DNA of 64,000 nt from Methylomonas fluvii (GTDB taxonomy: Bacteria; Pseudomonadota; Gammaproteobacteria; Methylococcales; Methylomonadaceae). The notes below the pieces were generated by a model that saw only the letters and a program-made list of their open reading frames with translations, had not been told where the DNA came from and did not search any database. How positions within the stretch are numbered: the first letter of the stretch is position 1; each line of letters opens with the position of its first letter. The position numbers and the translations under genes were made by a program. Where the stretch lies: positions 1,736,001-1,800,000 of the forward strand of contig NZ_JACXST010000001.1 in the NCBI RefSeq assembly GCF_014850975.1, read 5' to 3'. This document shows, in pieces, positions 1 to 9,585 of this stretch.

Positions 1-1
1 C

Positions 2-1687
2 TTGCCAACAGTACAGCAGCGCGTCAAAGCGATAAAGCGCCTATCCAAAGCGGCATGCTTACTAAGCACCGAAACCAAAAAAAACTACGTCGCGCAACTC
101 AGCGAACTGGTGAGCCAACAGCATCAAGTAGGGACGAACAGCTTGGTGATCGTCAATCGGGTTGAACGCGCCCAACAGTTATATGCGCAATTGAAAAAGC
201 AAAAGCCGGCGGCGGAATTATTGTTGGTTCATGCCCGATTCCGGCTGCAAGAGCGGCGGCAACTCAACCAGCGTTTACAGCAAGCGGCACCGGAAGCGGG
301 GCGCATCATCATCGCCACCCAGGCCATCGAAGCCGGGGTGGATATTTCCAGCAAGACCTTGTTTACCGAGATTGCGCCGTGGTCGTCGCTGGTGCAACGC
401 TTCGGCCGCTGCAACCGTTACGGCGAATATAACGAAGCCGGTGGCGCGGATATTTTCTGGATCGACATCGAAGACGATACCTTGCCTTACGCGCCCGAGG
501 ATTTTGAACTTAGCCGCAGCCATTTGTTGAGTCTGGAGAGCGCCGCGCCGTCCGAACTGCCGAAAGTGACCACGGAACAGGCGATTCATCCCGTCCTGCG
601 CAAAAAAGATTTTCTGGATTTGTTCAACACCGATGCCGACCTGAGCGGCTTCGACACCGACATTTCCCAATTCATCCGAGACCAAGGCATGCCGCAACTG
701 CGGGTGTTTTGGCGCGACATCGAAAAGCCGCAACCGGACGAACCGCAACCCTTGCATAGCGAGCTTTGTCCGGTGTCGATGGGGCAGATCAAAGACTATT
801 TCAAGGACAAGGAGCGAGCCGCTTTCGTTTGGGACGGCTTGGCAAAAATCTGGAAAAAAATCGATCAACCGTTTCCCGGCATGACCCTACTCCTACCTGC
901 TCGGTACGGCGGCTACGATCTGGAATCAGGTTTCGATCCCACTAAAAAACAAGCGGTGCCGATTACGCTGCTGGAAACGACGCAAACCGACGAAAGTTAT
1001 ACCGGCGACCAAGATAGCCGTAAAACCAAAGCGATAGAACTGCCCGCTCATTTGCGCCACGTTTTCGAACATGCTCAACACTTGCTAGATCAGGTTCATG
1101 CGCAAGCAAGCGGAAAACATGCGGTAGTTACCGCTGCTGCTTGGCATGACGTGGGTAAATCGCACAAAGTATTTCAACACACCATGCTGCAAGATGACCG
1201 GCTGAGCGATGAAAAGCTTTGGGCCAAATCCGCGGCAAACGCCAATCACCAACGCCGATATTTCCGTCACGAACTGGCCTCAATGCTGGCTTGGCTGCTG
1301 AATAATGCCGAACACCCGCAACGCGACCTGATTGCTTATTTGATTGTCGCCCACCACGGCAAAGTGCGCTTAAGCCTGCGAGCGATGCCCGACGAAAAGC
1401 CGCCCAAGGACAAGCCGCATATTCTCTATGCCCGTGGCGTTTACCAAGGCGACTGTTTGCCGGAAGTTGCCGTCCTCGACCAAATCATGCCGGCCACCGA
1501 GTTGCGGCTGGAATTGATGCAACTGGGCGAAACCGAAGTGATGGGACCATCCTGGACCACCCGAACGCAGACCCTATTGCGCGAACACGGCCCATTCGAG
1601 CTGGCCTGGTACGAAACCCTGGTCCGCATCGCCGACTGGCGAGCCTCGGAAGCCGAACAACAAGACGGTACGGAGAATCCGCAATGA
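2..1687 (+). CDS. cas3: Cas3 helicase-nuclease, type I-G (5' end outside window)
   Basis: C-terminal 561 residues of a Cas3 helicase-nuclease that unwinds and degrades the target DNA after Cascade binding. The helicase half shows motif V (ATQAIEAGVD, near residue 105) and motif VI (QRFGRCNR, near residue 131). An HD nuclease domain follows: WHDVGK with the HD pair at residues 382-383, then RHELASM and AHHGK. HD at the C-terminus, rather than the N-terminus, is the order known for type I-U/I-G Cas3. The reading frame is already open at base 2, so the gene continues upstream and the TTG there is not a real start. Its stop overlaps the csx17 start by four bases (ATGA), indicating translational coupling. 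Confidence 0.93.
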   Translation: MPTVQQRVKAIKRLSKAACLLSTETKKNYVAQLSELVSQQHQVGTNSLVIVNRVERAQQLYAQLKKQKPAAELLLVHARFRLQERRQLNQRLQQAAPEAGRIIIATQAIEAGVDISSKTLFTEIAPWSSLVQRFGRCNRYGEYNEAGGADIFWIDIEDDTLPYAPEDFELSRSHLLSLESAAPSELPKVTTEQAIHPVLRKKDFLDLFNTDADLSGFDTDISQFIRDQGMPQLRVFWRDIEKPQPDEPQPLHSELCPVSMGQIKDYFKDKERAAFVWDGLAKIWKKIDQPFPGMTLLLPARYGGYDLESGFDPTKKQAVPITLLETTQTDESYTGDQDSRKTKAIELPAHLRHVFEHAQHLLDQVHAQASGKHAVVTAAAWHDVGKSHKVFQHTMLQDDRLSDEKLWAKSAANANHQRRYFRHELASMLAWLLNNAEHPQRDLIAYLIVAHHGKVRLSLRAMPDEKPPKDKPHILYARGVYQGDCLPEVAVLDQIMPATELRLELMQLGETEVMGPSWTTRTQTLLREHGPFELAWYETLVRIADWRASEAEQQDGTENPQ

Positions 1688-3975
1688 GCCACGAAATCGA
1701 ATTAAAAGGCTGCGCACCTGTGCCGCTGGCCCATTACTTGAAGGCGCTGGGCATATTGCGTTTGGTGGCGGAGCAGAAAGACCCGAATGCCAAAGGCTGC
1801 TGGCGGGACGAGGCGTTTGTGTTGCAAAGCAGTTTGGATAAAGAAAGCCTGTTGCGGTTTTTTCTGGATGAATATCGACCTACGCCGATTACCGCGCCTT
1901 GGAATGGCGGGAGCGGTTTTTACTTTCAGGAAGGCAAGACCAGCGCAGTCGATCCGGAAACCGGAAAAAAATTAAAAACCGGCGTGCGAGATCAGGAGAC
2001 AGAAGCTAATCGAACGGTTAAAGCCTTTATCGATAGTGAATGCGACCGTTTTGCTGTTTATCGGGATGTACTAAAACAAATTCGCTCACTGCTAACAAAA
2101 TACGCTTGCCAGGAAGCACCGAAAGCAGAAGCCAAAGACCTGATTCTGCAGATTTTCCGAAATACCTTTCCCGATGTTTTTCTTAGTTGGTTGGACGCCG
2201 TTTTGCTGATCGGCACCGATAAAACCTTTTTTCCGCCATTGCTCGGAACCGGTGGCAATGACGGCAACTTGGACTTCACCAACAATTTCATGCAGCGGCA
2301 ACTGCAGTTGTTCGACCCTCTAACCGGCCAAGCGACAGCATTGAGCGAAGCTTGGCTATCAAACTCGATATTTGCCGATGCCTCGCCACAGATGCACAAA
2401 GACGCCGCCATTGGACAATTTTTCCCCGGCAATGCGGGTGGCCCGAATGCGACTGCGGGATTCGAGGCCAAATCGCTAATAAATCCTTGGGACTTTGTGC
2501 TGATGCTGGAAGGGGCGTTGTTGTTTGCCGCCAATACGACCAGGCGCTTGCAGCAGGATAAAAACGGTAGCTTGAGTTACCCCTTCACCGTACGGATGGC
2601 CGGCGGTGGTAGTGGTGCGGGCAACCAAAACGACGAAGTGGATTCGCATGACGAAATCTGGTTGCCTGTGTGGTACCAAGCGACAGGTCTAAACGAGTTG
2701 AACTGCTTGTTTCAAGAAGGCCGGGCCACCGTGGGCAGAAGACCGGCCAAAGATGGCTTGGACTTCGCGCGCGCGGTGGCATCCTTGGGCGTGGATCGTG
2801 GCATTACCGAATTTCAGCGCTACGGGTTCATGATGCGTTCCGGTAAATCGTATCTGGCAACCCCGATAAGCCGGATTGCAACGCGCTCCAACCCATCGGC
2901 AGAATTGATTTACGATTTGGAACGCAACCGCTTTTTGGACAGTTTGCGCCGTTTTGCCCGCAGTGACAAAGCTTCGGCACGCTTGGCCGCCTTGGCGCAT
3001 CAACTGGAAAACCGTTTGTTTGACCTCACGCGCGGCGCAGATCGGCGGGTTTGCCAAGACATTTTGATGTTACTCGGTAAAATTCAAAGTGCCGTCGGCA
3101 TCAGCCCGAAAGCGAAAGAAGACATTCACCAACCAATACCTTTATTAAGCTCGCAATGGTTGGTCGCCAGCGACGATGCCAGCTCGGAGTTTCGTTTGGC
3201 CTGCGCTTTGGCCGGTTTAAAAGCCGTTGGCGGCGGATCAGCAAAATCCGCAGGGTACGAAAGCTCTACCGAATCGGTTGTCGAGGCGTCTGCCGGCTTA
3301 CCTATGCGCCTGCATTTTGCCGGAATCAAACTCGACAAGAAACGCTATATCTGGGACAACGAATCGCGGCTGGCCGTTTGGGGCGAAGGTTCTCTGACGC
3401 AAAATCTTAACGAAACCCTGCGTTGCCGCTGGCTGGCGGCACAACGGCTTTCACATAAGGACAAACCCTTTGCCTATGGTGTCGGTGCAAATCAAGCCGA
3501 TATAGCCGCATTTTTGGCTGGCGCGGTGGATGATCGGCGGGTTAGTGAATTGGCGCAAGGCTTGGCGTTGCTCAAGGAATTCAACTCAAGCGGGCTTCAA
3601 ACACCGACAACTCTGCATGCCGCATTGCCCGCTGCCTATGCCTTGCTCAAGCCGTTTTTCGTGCCGGATCGCGAATTGGTCAGAATCGGTTTCCTGACGG
3701 AAGACGCCCACTTACCGCTACGCGGAGAATTATTGTCCTGGCTGGCCGCCAATCAAACGCAAAAGGCCGTCGATTGGGCTTGGGCCAAGTTGCGCCAGGT
3801 CGGCGTCGGTTTGCCGCATTTCCCGCAGCAAGCGCCAAGAGCAGTTGGAATTGATGGGCCGCGTTTGTTGGCTGCATTGGCTTTTCCGCTCGCATCCGGG
3901 CAACTGAAAAGTCTGTTGCTGACGCTTGGAGCCGGTGAAAAAGCGACAGAACAGCAAGCCGAACCGACCCAATGA
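1684..3975 (+). CDS. csx17: Csx17 (Cas8 of type I-G), large subunit of the interference complex
   Basis: 763-residue protein beginning with the Csx17-type N-terminus (LKGCAPVPLAHYLKALGILR) and containing the internal block LLGTGGNDGNLDFTNNFM. Csx17 is the large Cas8-type subunit (Cas8u2) of the type I-G effector and is expected to recognise the PAM and recruit Cas3. Length and position between cas3 and csb1 are as expected. It starts inside the cas3 stop codon. After it the operon is interrupted by a 163-bp gap holding four palindromes, so csb1-csb2 may form a separately controlled unit. Confidence 0.9.
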   Translation: MSHEIELKGCAPVPLAHYLKALGILRLVAEQKDPNAKGCWRDEAFVLQSSLDKESLLRFFLDEYRPTPITAPWNGGSGFYFQEGKTSAVDPETGKKLKTGVRDQETEANRTVKAFIDSECDRFAVYRDVLKQIRSLLTKYACQEAPKAEAKDLILQIFRNTFPDVFLSWLDAVLLIGTDKTFFPPLLGTGGNDGNLDFTNNFMQRQLQLFDPLTGQATALSEAWLSNSIFADASPQMHKDAAIGQFFPGNAGGPNATAGFEAKSLINPWDFVLMLEGALLFAANTTRRLQQDKNGSLSYPFTVRMAGGGSGAGNQNDEVDSHDEIWLPVWYQATGLNELNCLFQEGRATVGRRPAKDGLDFARAVASLGVDRGITEFQRYGFMMRSGKSYLATPISRIATRSNPSAELIYDLERNRFLDSLRRFARSDKASARLAALAHQLENRLFDLTRGADRRVCQDILMLLGKIQSAVGISPKAKEDIHQPIPLLSSQWLVASDDASSEFRLACALAGLKAVGGGSAKSAGYESSTESVVEASAGLPMRLHFAGIKLDKKRYIWDNESRLAVWGEGSLTQNLNETLRCRWLAAQRLSHKDKPFAYGVGANQADIAAFLAGAVDDRRVSELAQGLALLKEFNSSGLQTPTTLHAALPAAYALLKPFFVPDRELVRIGFLTEDAHLPLRGELLSWLAANQTQKAVDWAWAKLRQVGVGLPHFPQQAPRAVGIDGPRLLAALAFPLASGQLKSLLLTLGAGEKATEQQAEPTQ

Positions 3976-3997
3976 TATTTACCTCAGATGTTCCTTG

Positions 3998-4099
3998 TTC
4001 CAACGCGCCGCGTTGGAATACCGGGCTTGACCGCGCTGCGGTCAGCCTAGGCACCGCAGCGCGGTGCATTCTGGTTACCACGCAGCGCGTGGTAACCAG
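3998..4099. repeat. cluster of four perfect palindromes between csx17 and csb1
   Basis: Four inverted repeats lie end to end: 3998-4018 (10-bp arms, 1-nt centre), 4028-4044 (7-bp arms, 3-nt loop), 4051-4067 (7-bp arms, loop AGC) and 4071-4099 (13-bp arms, loop AGC). The last three share a core of the form CGC-AGC-GCG or its complement. No T-tract follows, so they do not look like classical Rho-independent terminators. They may be REP-like extragenic palindromes or RNA hairpins that set relative expression of csx17 and csb1. Confidence 0.85.
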
Positions 4100-4135
4100 G
4101 GAATTGCATATTTTTATTTTGTTACCAGGAGATAA

Positions 4136-5134
<999 letters not shown>

Positions 5135-5137
5135 GCC

Positions 5138-6655
5138 ATGCTTACGCTATCGCTCAGCTTTCCGGGCGGGCGTTACCACGCCACGCCGTGGGGCCGCCAC
5201 GTCAACGAAGCTGATGTGGCTTGGCCGCCCGACCCATGGCGCTTGACCCGCGCCTTGATTGCCACTTGGCACCGCAAACTCGACCATCAGCTTTACCCTG
5301 AGATTTTGTTCACAAGCTTGCTCGGATTGTTGGCGGACGAACCGCCGCATTACCGGCTGCCGACAGCGGTACACAGCCATACCCGGCACTACATGCCCAA
5401 TCGCCAAAAATCCACGTTGATTTTTGACGCCTTTGCCCGCATCGATCCAACTGAAGCGCTGATCGTGCACTGGCCCGAATGCCAACTGGACGAGGCACAA
5501 ACCGCATTACTGGACGAGCTTTTAAACTGCATCGGCTATGTCGGACGCGCCGAGTCCTGGGTAGAGGCAAAACGCCTCGGTGATTGGAACGGAGAACTAA
5601 ACTGTTTTCCGGGAAGCACCCAAATCGATCAGGAAACCGGCGGGATTCAGACCGAACCGGTGCAGTTGTTCGCACCGCTTACGCCCGATACCTACGCCAA
5701 TTTCCAGCAGCAAATGCAGTCCGGCTTAGCCTTGCGTAAGTTGAAAACGTCGGAATTGAAAAGCATCAAGAAAACCCTGCCGATCAGTTGGTTGGAGGCG
5801 GTAGGTCTGGACACCGCCGACTTGCAAAACGCCGGCTGGAGCGCGCCGCCGGCCGCGCAAAAAATTCTCTATCAGCGCCCGATTCAAGCATTGAAAAACA
5901 GCGTTGCCAGCCGCGCCAAACCTATACCAAGCTCGTCCGCCGACACGGTGCGTTACGCCGTTTACGGCAAGCCGCTGATGCGCGAATTGGATACCATCAG
6001 ATTTGCCGAGCACGTGCGCCGCGCGGTGATGGGTAAAGCCAAGTGGACATTGGGCGAAACCGCGATTCCGCCTTTGTTGTCCGGGCATGGCTTGAATGCC
6101 GATAACCGCCACTGTCACGCCTTTTACCTGCCGCAAGCCAACTCGAACGGCCTGCTCGATCACGTACTGATTCATGTCCCAGGCGGTATTAACGACGACA
6201 TGCACCGGGTTTTCGGCGCGTTAAAAACGGTCAAAGGCTTTGACGGCCAGGAATGGCGTTTAATGCTGGAGCATATCGGCCCGCGTGAAGATTTCGAAAA
6301 CGTCTCGCCCATCGTTCAGTCCGCCAGTGTTAGGTGGTCACAAACGCCGTATCTACACCCGTGGCATTGCAAAAAAGACTTCGATGCATCGGCACAGATT
6401 CGCCGGGAATGTCGGGAACGCCTGTTGGCCGAACCGACGGAAATCCGGCTATTACCGACCATAAAACCGCACGGCCGCGAACTTCGCCCGATTGACTTTC
6501 ACCGCTTTCGAAGCAAAAGGGGGCTAGTGCAACCGGATACCCGAGGTTCGTTCTGGCAACTGACGTTCGCCGAACCCGTTTCCGGACCGCTGGCGTTGGG
6601 CTTTGGCTGCCATTTTGGTTTGGGTCTGTTTGCTCCGGTGAAAGCCAATGAATAA
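5138..6655 (+). CDS. csb2: Csb2 (Cas5-Cas6 fusion of type I-G)
   Basis: 505-residue Csb2-family protein. The N-terminus carries the Cas5-like signature (LSFPGGRYHATPWGRHVNEA, then WPPDPWRL) and the family motif HTRHYMP. The C-terminal part has the Cas6-like region (HCHAFYLPQA, then HVLIHVPGG). In type I-G this fusion is expected to cap the crRNA 5' handle and cut the hairpin repeats of the downstream array. It follows csb1 after 3 bp. Its stop lies 4 bp from the stop of the oppositely oriented MazF-like toxin gene, so the two transcripts converge. Confidence 0.9.
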   Translation: MLTLSLSFPGGRYHATPWGRHVNEADVAWPPDPWRLTRALIATWHRKLDHQLYPEILFTSLLGLLADEPPHYRLPTAVHSHTRHYMPNRQKSTLIFDAFARIDPTEALIVHWPECQLDEAQTALLDELLNCIGYVGRAESWVEAKRLGDWNGELNCFPGSTQIDQETGGIQTEPVQLFAPLTPDTYANFQQQMQSGLALRKLKTSELKSIKKTLPISWLEAVGLDTADLQNAGWSAPPAAQKILYQRPIQALKNSVASRAKPIPSSSADTVRYAVYGKPLMRELDTIRFAEHVRRAVMGKAKWTLGETAIPPLLSGHGLNADNRHCHAFYLPQANSNGLLDHVLIHVPGGINDDMHRVFGALKTVKGFDGQEWRLMLEHIGPREDFENVSPIVQSASVRWSQTPYLHPWHCKKDFDASAQIRRECRERLLAEPTEIRLLPTIKPHGRELRPIDFHRFRSKRGLVQPDTRGSFWQLTFAEPVSGPLALGFGCHFGLGLFAPVKANE

Positions 6656-6659
6656 TGGC

Positions 6660-7004
6660 TCACCACAACCCCATCACCCCGCGCAAACTCTTCTCCACCG
6701 CCGCCAGTTCCTCGGCGGTGACGGTGGCGAGGGGGCCTTCGCCGAAGCGGGAGCGGTCGATGGCACGCAGTTGTTCGGCCATGACGTAACTGGCGGCTTT
6801 CAGCCGGCCTTGCGGCGCAATCGGTATCCGCAACGGCGCCAGATTAGGCCGAAACTGGCTGGTCAGCGGCACCACCACAATCGTAGGCAGGCCGCCGGTA
6901 ATGATCGTATCGTCCTGCAACACCAACACAGGCCTGATTTTGCCGATTTCGGCGCCTTTGTTGGGGTTCAGATTGGCGGTCCACACCTCACCGCGCTTCA
7001 TCAT
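6660..7004 (-). CDS. MazF/PemK-family endoribonuclease toxin
   Basis: About 114 residues with the MazF/PemK hallmark KRGEVWTANLNPNKGAEIGK, followed by RPVLVLQDD and the PTIVVVPLTS strand. MazF toxins cleave mRNA and are neutralised by a co-encoded antitoxin. Candidate starts are ATG at 7013, 7004 or 7001. The last two overlap the antitoxin stop, the usual coupled arrangement, and 7004 is used here. The gene lies inside the cas locus on the opposite strand, converging on csb2. Confidence 0.85.
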   Translation of the reverse strand: MMKRGEVWTANLNPNKGAEIGKIRPVLVLQDDTIITGGLPTIVVVPLTSQFRPNLAPLRIPIAPQGRLKAASYVMAEQLRAIDRSRFGEGPLATVTAEELAAVEKSLRGVMGLW

Positions 7005-7309
7005 TCCCACCATTTTTCGTCGGGATCGATGCCGGCGGCGCGTTCATCAGCAATTATTCGGTCGAGACCATCGTCCACCGCGTCGAAATCCGCGGCAATT
7101 TGCAGCGCTTCCGTCCTGGCTTGCGGATCGTTGGCCAAGGCGCGCGCCGCGGCCACCATTTCCGCCATAAACCGCTCGCGTTCGCGGCGGGCCAGGTATT
7201 CGGTGATCGCTAGTCTGGCTATTTCCGATTGGCTTTTGCCTTCCAATTGGGCTTCGGCTTTGAGGTTGGCCTCCACATCGTCGGGTAAACGCAGGCTGAT
7301 GGCGGGCAT
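7001..7309 (-). CDS. ribbon-helix-helix (CopG/MazE-type) antitoxin
   Basis: 102-residue protein starting MPAISLRLPDDVEANLKAEA, a ribbon-helix-helix DNA-binding fold (ISLRLPDD strand, then helix KSQSEIARLAITEYL). The acidic C-terminal tail (DDGLDRIIADERAAGIDPDE) is the likely toxin-binding part. The start at 7309 is preceded by a GGAG-type ribosome site. It is cotranscribed with, and overlaps, the toxin gene. It is divergent from cas4-cas1 with only 46 bp between the starts, so its autoregulation probably touches the cas4-cas1 promoter. Confidence 0.85.
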   Translation of the reverse strand: MPAISLRLPDDVEANLKAEAQLEGKSQSEIARLAITEYLARRERERFMAEMVAAARALANDPQARTEALQIAADFDAVDDGLDRIIADERAAGIDPDEKWWE

Positions 7310-7355
7310 GGCGGACTCCAGGTAATGCAATAATGATGACAAATTGTAATACAAA
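7310..7355. promoter_or_regulatory. divergent antitoxin / cas4-cas1 promoter with palindrome
   Basis: This AT-rich 46-bp spacer must hold the antitoxin promoter and at least part of the cas4-cas1 upstream region. A perfect 11-bp palindrome, TTGTAATACAA, lies at 7344-7354, one base before the cas4-cas1 ATG at 7356. No Shine-Dalgarno is visible for cas4-cas1. The palindrome is a candidate operator for the RHH antitoxin; that assignment is inference. Confidence 0.5.
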
Positions 7356-9080
7356 ATGACCGACAACGAACGCCCGCCCATTCAACTAGAACTACCGCTG
7401 CCTTTCCCGGAACTATCCGGCGACATGCCTTTATTGCCGGCGCGGATGATTAACGAATACCAGTACTGCCCGCGTCTGGCCTATCTGGAATGGGTGCAGG
7501 GCGAATGGGCGGCGTCGGCCGATACCGTGGAAGGCGACCACGCCCATCGCCGGGTGGACAAACCGTCCAAAAGTTTTCCGGAAGCCGACGAACTGGACGA
7601 CGCAGAGAAACTGCATGGCCGCTCGATTACCTTGTCCTCCAACCGTTTGGGCCTGATCGCCAAGCTGGATTTGATCGAAGCCGAGGACGGCGTGGTGACA
7701 CCCGTCGATTACAAGCGCGGCAAGCGTCCGCACGTGGCGCGCGGCGCTTACGATCCGGAGCGAGTGCAGCTTTGCGTGCAGGGCATGGTGTTGCAAGAAC
7801 ACGGTTATGTCTGCGAGGAGGGCGCCTTGTATTTTGTGCAAAGCCGCGAGCGAGTGCGGGTGGCTTTCGACGAAGAATTGAAGCAACTCACCGCCAATGC
7901 CATCAACGGTCTGCGCTTGATCGCCGCCGGCGGCCATATTCCGGAACCCTTGCAGGACAGTCCTAAATGTTCGGGCTGCTCGCTGGTGGGTATTTGTTTG
8001 CCGGACGAAGTCAATTACCTGCGTCACGCGGACCTCGAACCTCGGCCGTTGGCGGTGATGCGCGACGAGGCCTTGCCGGTTTACGTGCAGGCCTGGAAGG
8101 CCAAGATCGGCAAGAAGGGTGAGGAGCTGGAAATCAGCATCGACGACGAAAAAGTCCAGACCGCGCGGCTGGTGGACACCTCGCAAGTGGTGGTAATGGG
8201 CAACGTGTACATCACCACACCGTGTTTGCAAGACTTGATGAAGCGCGAGATTCCGGTCAGTTGGCACAGTTACGGTGGCTGGTTTGTCGGCCACACCATC
8301 GGCACTGGCCATAAGAATGTCGAGTTGCGCACCGCCCAGTACAAAGCCAGTTTCGACGACAAAACCTGCCTGGCAATTGCCCGCAACCTGGTGCGCGCCA
8401 AAATCCAAAATTGCCGAACCCAGGCCCGCCGCAATTGGCGCGCTGACGAGCCGGTGGAAACGTTGTTGGAACCGCTGAAATCCCTGGCCGATAAATCGCA
8501 GCGCGCGCTGGATTTAGCACAATTGTTGGGTATAGAAGGTGCGGCGGCGGCCTTGTATTTCGGCGCGTTCGATAAATTGATCAAAAAGCCGGACGACAGC
8601 AAACAGATGAGCTTCGACTTTAACACCCGCAATCGCCGGCCTCCCACCGATCCCGTCAACGCCTTGCTGTCGTTTGCTTATGCCATGCTGGTACGCACTT
8701 GGACGATGAATCTGAGCGCGGTTGGTTTGGACCCGTATCGCGGCTTTTATCACCAGCCGCGTTACGGCCGGCCCGCGCTGGCGCTGGATTTGATGGAACC
8801 GTTTCGGCCCATCATCGCCGACTCCACGGTATTGCAAGTCATCAATAACGGCGAGGTGCGGCCCACCGACTTTATCTGTGCTGCCGGCAGCGTGGCCCTG
8901 AACGAGGGCGGCCGCAAGCGCTTCATCACCGCCTTCGAACGCCGCTTAAGCCAGGAAGTAACCCATCCCATCTTCGGCTACAAGGCCAATTATCGGCAGG
9001 TGTTCGAGATTCAGGCGCGCTTGTTCGGCCGCTATTTGCTCGGCGAATTGCCGGAATATCCCAACTTCACCACCCGCTGA
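7356..9080 (+). CDS. cas4-cas1: Cas4-Cas1 fusion, spacer acquisition
   Basis: 574-residue fusion. The Cas4 half (about 30-220) has the Fe-S cysteines C38 (EYQYCPRLAYLEW) and C205, C208, C214, and the nuclease core GVVTPVDYKRGK. Cas4 trims prespacers at the PAM. The Cas1 half (about 235-570) carries the integrase residues in EGAAAALYFGAF, GFYHQPRYGRPAL and LDLMEPFRP. Cas4-Cas1 fusions are typical of type I-G/I-U loci. Start is ATG 7356 with little Shine-Dalgarno support. The stop overlaps the cas2 start by one base (TGATG). Confidence 0.95.
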   Translation: MTDNERPPIQLELPLPFPELSGDMPLLPARMINEYQYCPRLAYLEWVQGEWAASADTVEGDHAHRRVDKPSKSFPEADELDDAEKLHGRSITLSSNRLGLIAKLDLIEAEDGVVTPVDYKRGKRPHVARGAYDPERVQLCVQGMVLQEHGYVCEEGALYFVQSRERVRVAFDEELKQLTANAINGLRLIAAGGHIPEPLQDSPKCSGCSLVGICLPDEVNYLRHADLEPRPLAVMRDEALPVYVQAWKAKIGKKGEELEISIDDEKVQTARLVDTSQVVVMGNVYITTPCLQDLMKREIPVSWHSYGGWFVGHTIGTGHKNVELRTAQYKASFDDKTCLAIARNLVRAKIQNCRTQARRNWRADEPVETLLEPLKSLADKSQRALDLAQLLGIEGAAAALYFGAFDKLIKKPDDSKQMSFDFNTRNRRPPTDPVNALLSFAYAMLVRTWTMNLSAVGLDPYRGFYHQPRYGRPALALDLMEPFRPIIADSTVLQVINNGEVRPTDFICAAGSVALNEGGRKRFITAFERRLSQEVTHPIFGYKANYRQVFEIQARLFGRYLLGELPEYPNFTTR

Positions 9081-9376
9081 TGGCTGCCCTAGAACACCTG
9101 TATATTGTCACTTACGACATCAGCGATACCAAACGCTGGCGGCGGGTGTTTCGGCTGATGAAAGGTTACGGCGATTGGTTGCAACTGTCGGTGTTCCAAT
9201 GCCGGCTCAGCCGCAAGCGCCATGCGGAATTAATCGCGCTGCTGGATGGCATTATTCACCATAGCGACGACCATATTCTGATCATTAATGTTGGGCCGGC
9301 GGAAACGGTGAAACCGTCGGTGGTCAGTTTGGGCAAGGATTTCGACGTGGTGGAACGGCAGCCGGTGATCGTCTGA
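9080..9376 (+). CDS. cas2: Cas2, spacer acquisition
   Basis: 98-residue Cas2 with the ferredoxin-fold start LYIVTYDISDTKRWRR, carrying the conserved Asp after the first strand, and FQCRLSRKRH. Cas2 dimers bridge Cas1 in the integration complex. The ATG overlaps the stop of cas4-cas1. The CRISPR leader begins directly after it. Confidence 0.95.
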   Translation: MAALEHLYIVTYDISDTKRWRRVFRLMKGYGDWLQLSVFQCRLSRKRHAELIALLDGIIHHSDDHILIINVGPAETVKPSVVSLGKDFDVVERQPVIV

Positions 9377-9585
9377 TGCGGATTTTCCGCCGCCGCTTTG
9401 CGAGCGCTGTAGTGGCGCGTAAAACCCGGGCAGTGCTCGCTCCGAGTAAGCTCTTTAAAAATCAGGATGTTATAAAAAACGTTTGTTTGGTAGGGCGTTT
9501 TTTGGGTACGCTTGGTACGCGTTGCCCTACAGCTCTCGCAAACGGCCCGCGCAGGCCGCGCCAATCAAGGCCTCCAGCCCGCGCT
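9377..9585 (+). promoter_or_regulatory. CRISPR leader with candidate IHF site
   Basis: 209 bp between cas2 and the first repeat. An exact match to the IHF consensus WATCARNNNNTTR lies at 9460-9472 (AATCAGGATGTTA), inside the most AT-rich stretch. A 7-bp inverted repeat (GTAGGGC 9490-9496 and GCCCTAC 9524-9530) flanks a direct repeat of GTACGC. Leader polarity is supported by cas2 on this side and decayed repeats at the far end. The function of the IHF site is inferred by analogy with other type I leaders. Confidence 0.7.

Noticed and set aside
6648..7325. Long plus-strand frame opposite the toxin-antitoxin pair
   Set aside because: Antisense shadow of two well-supported genes with no family signature.
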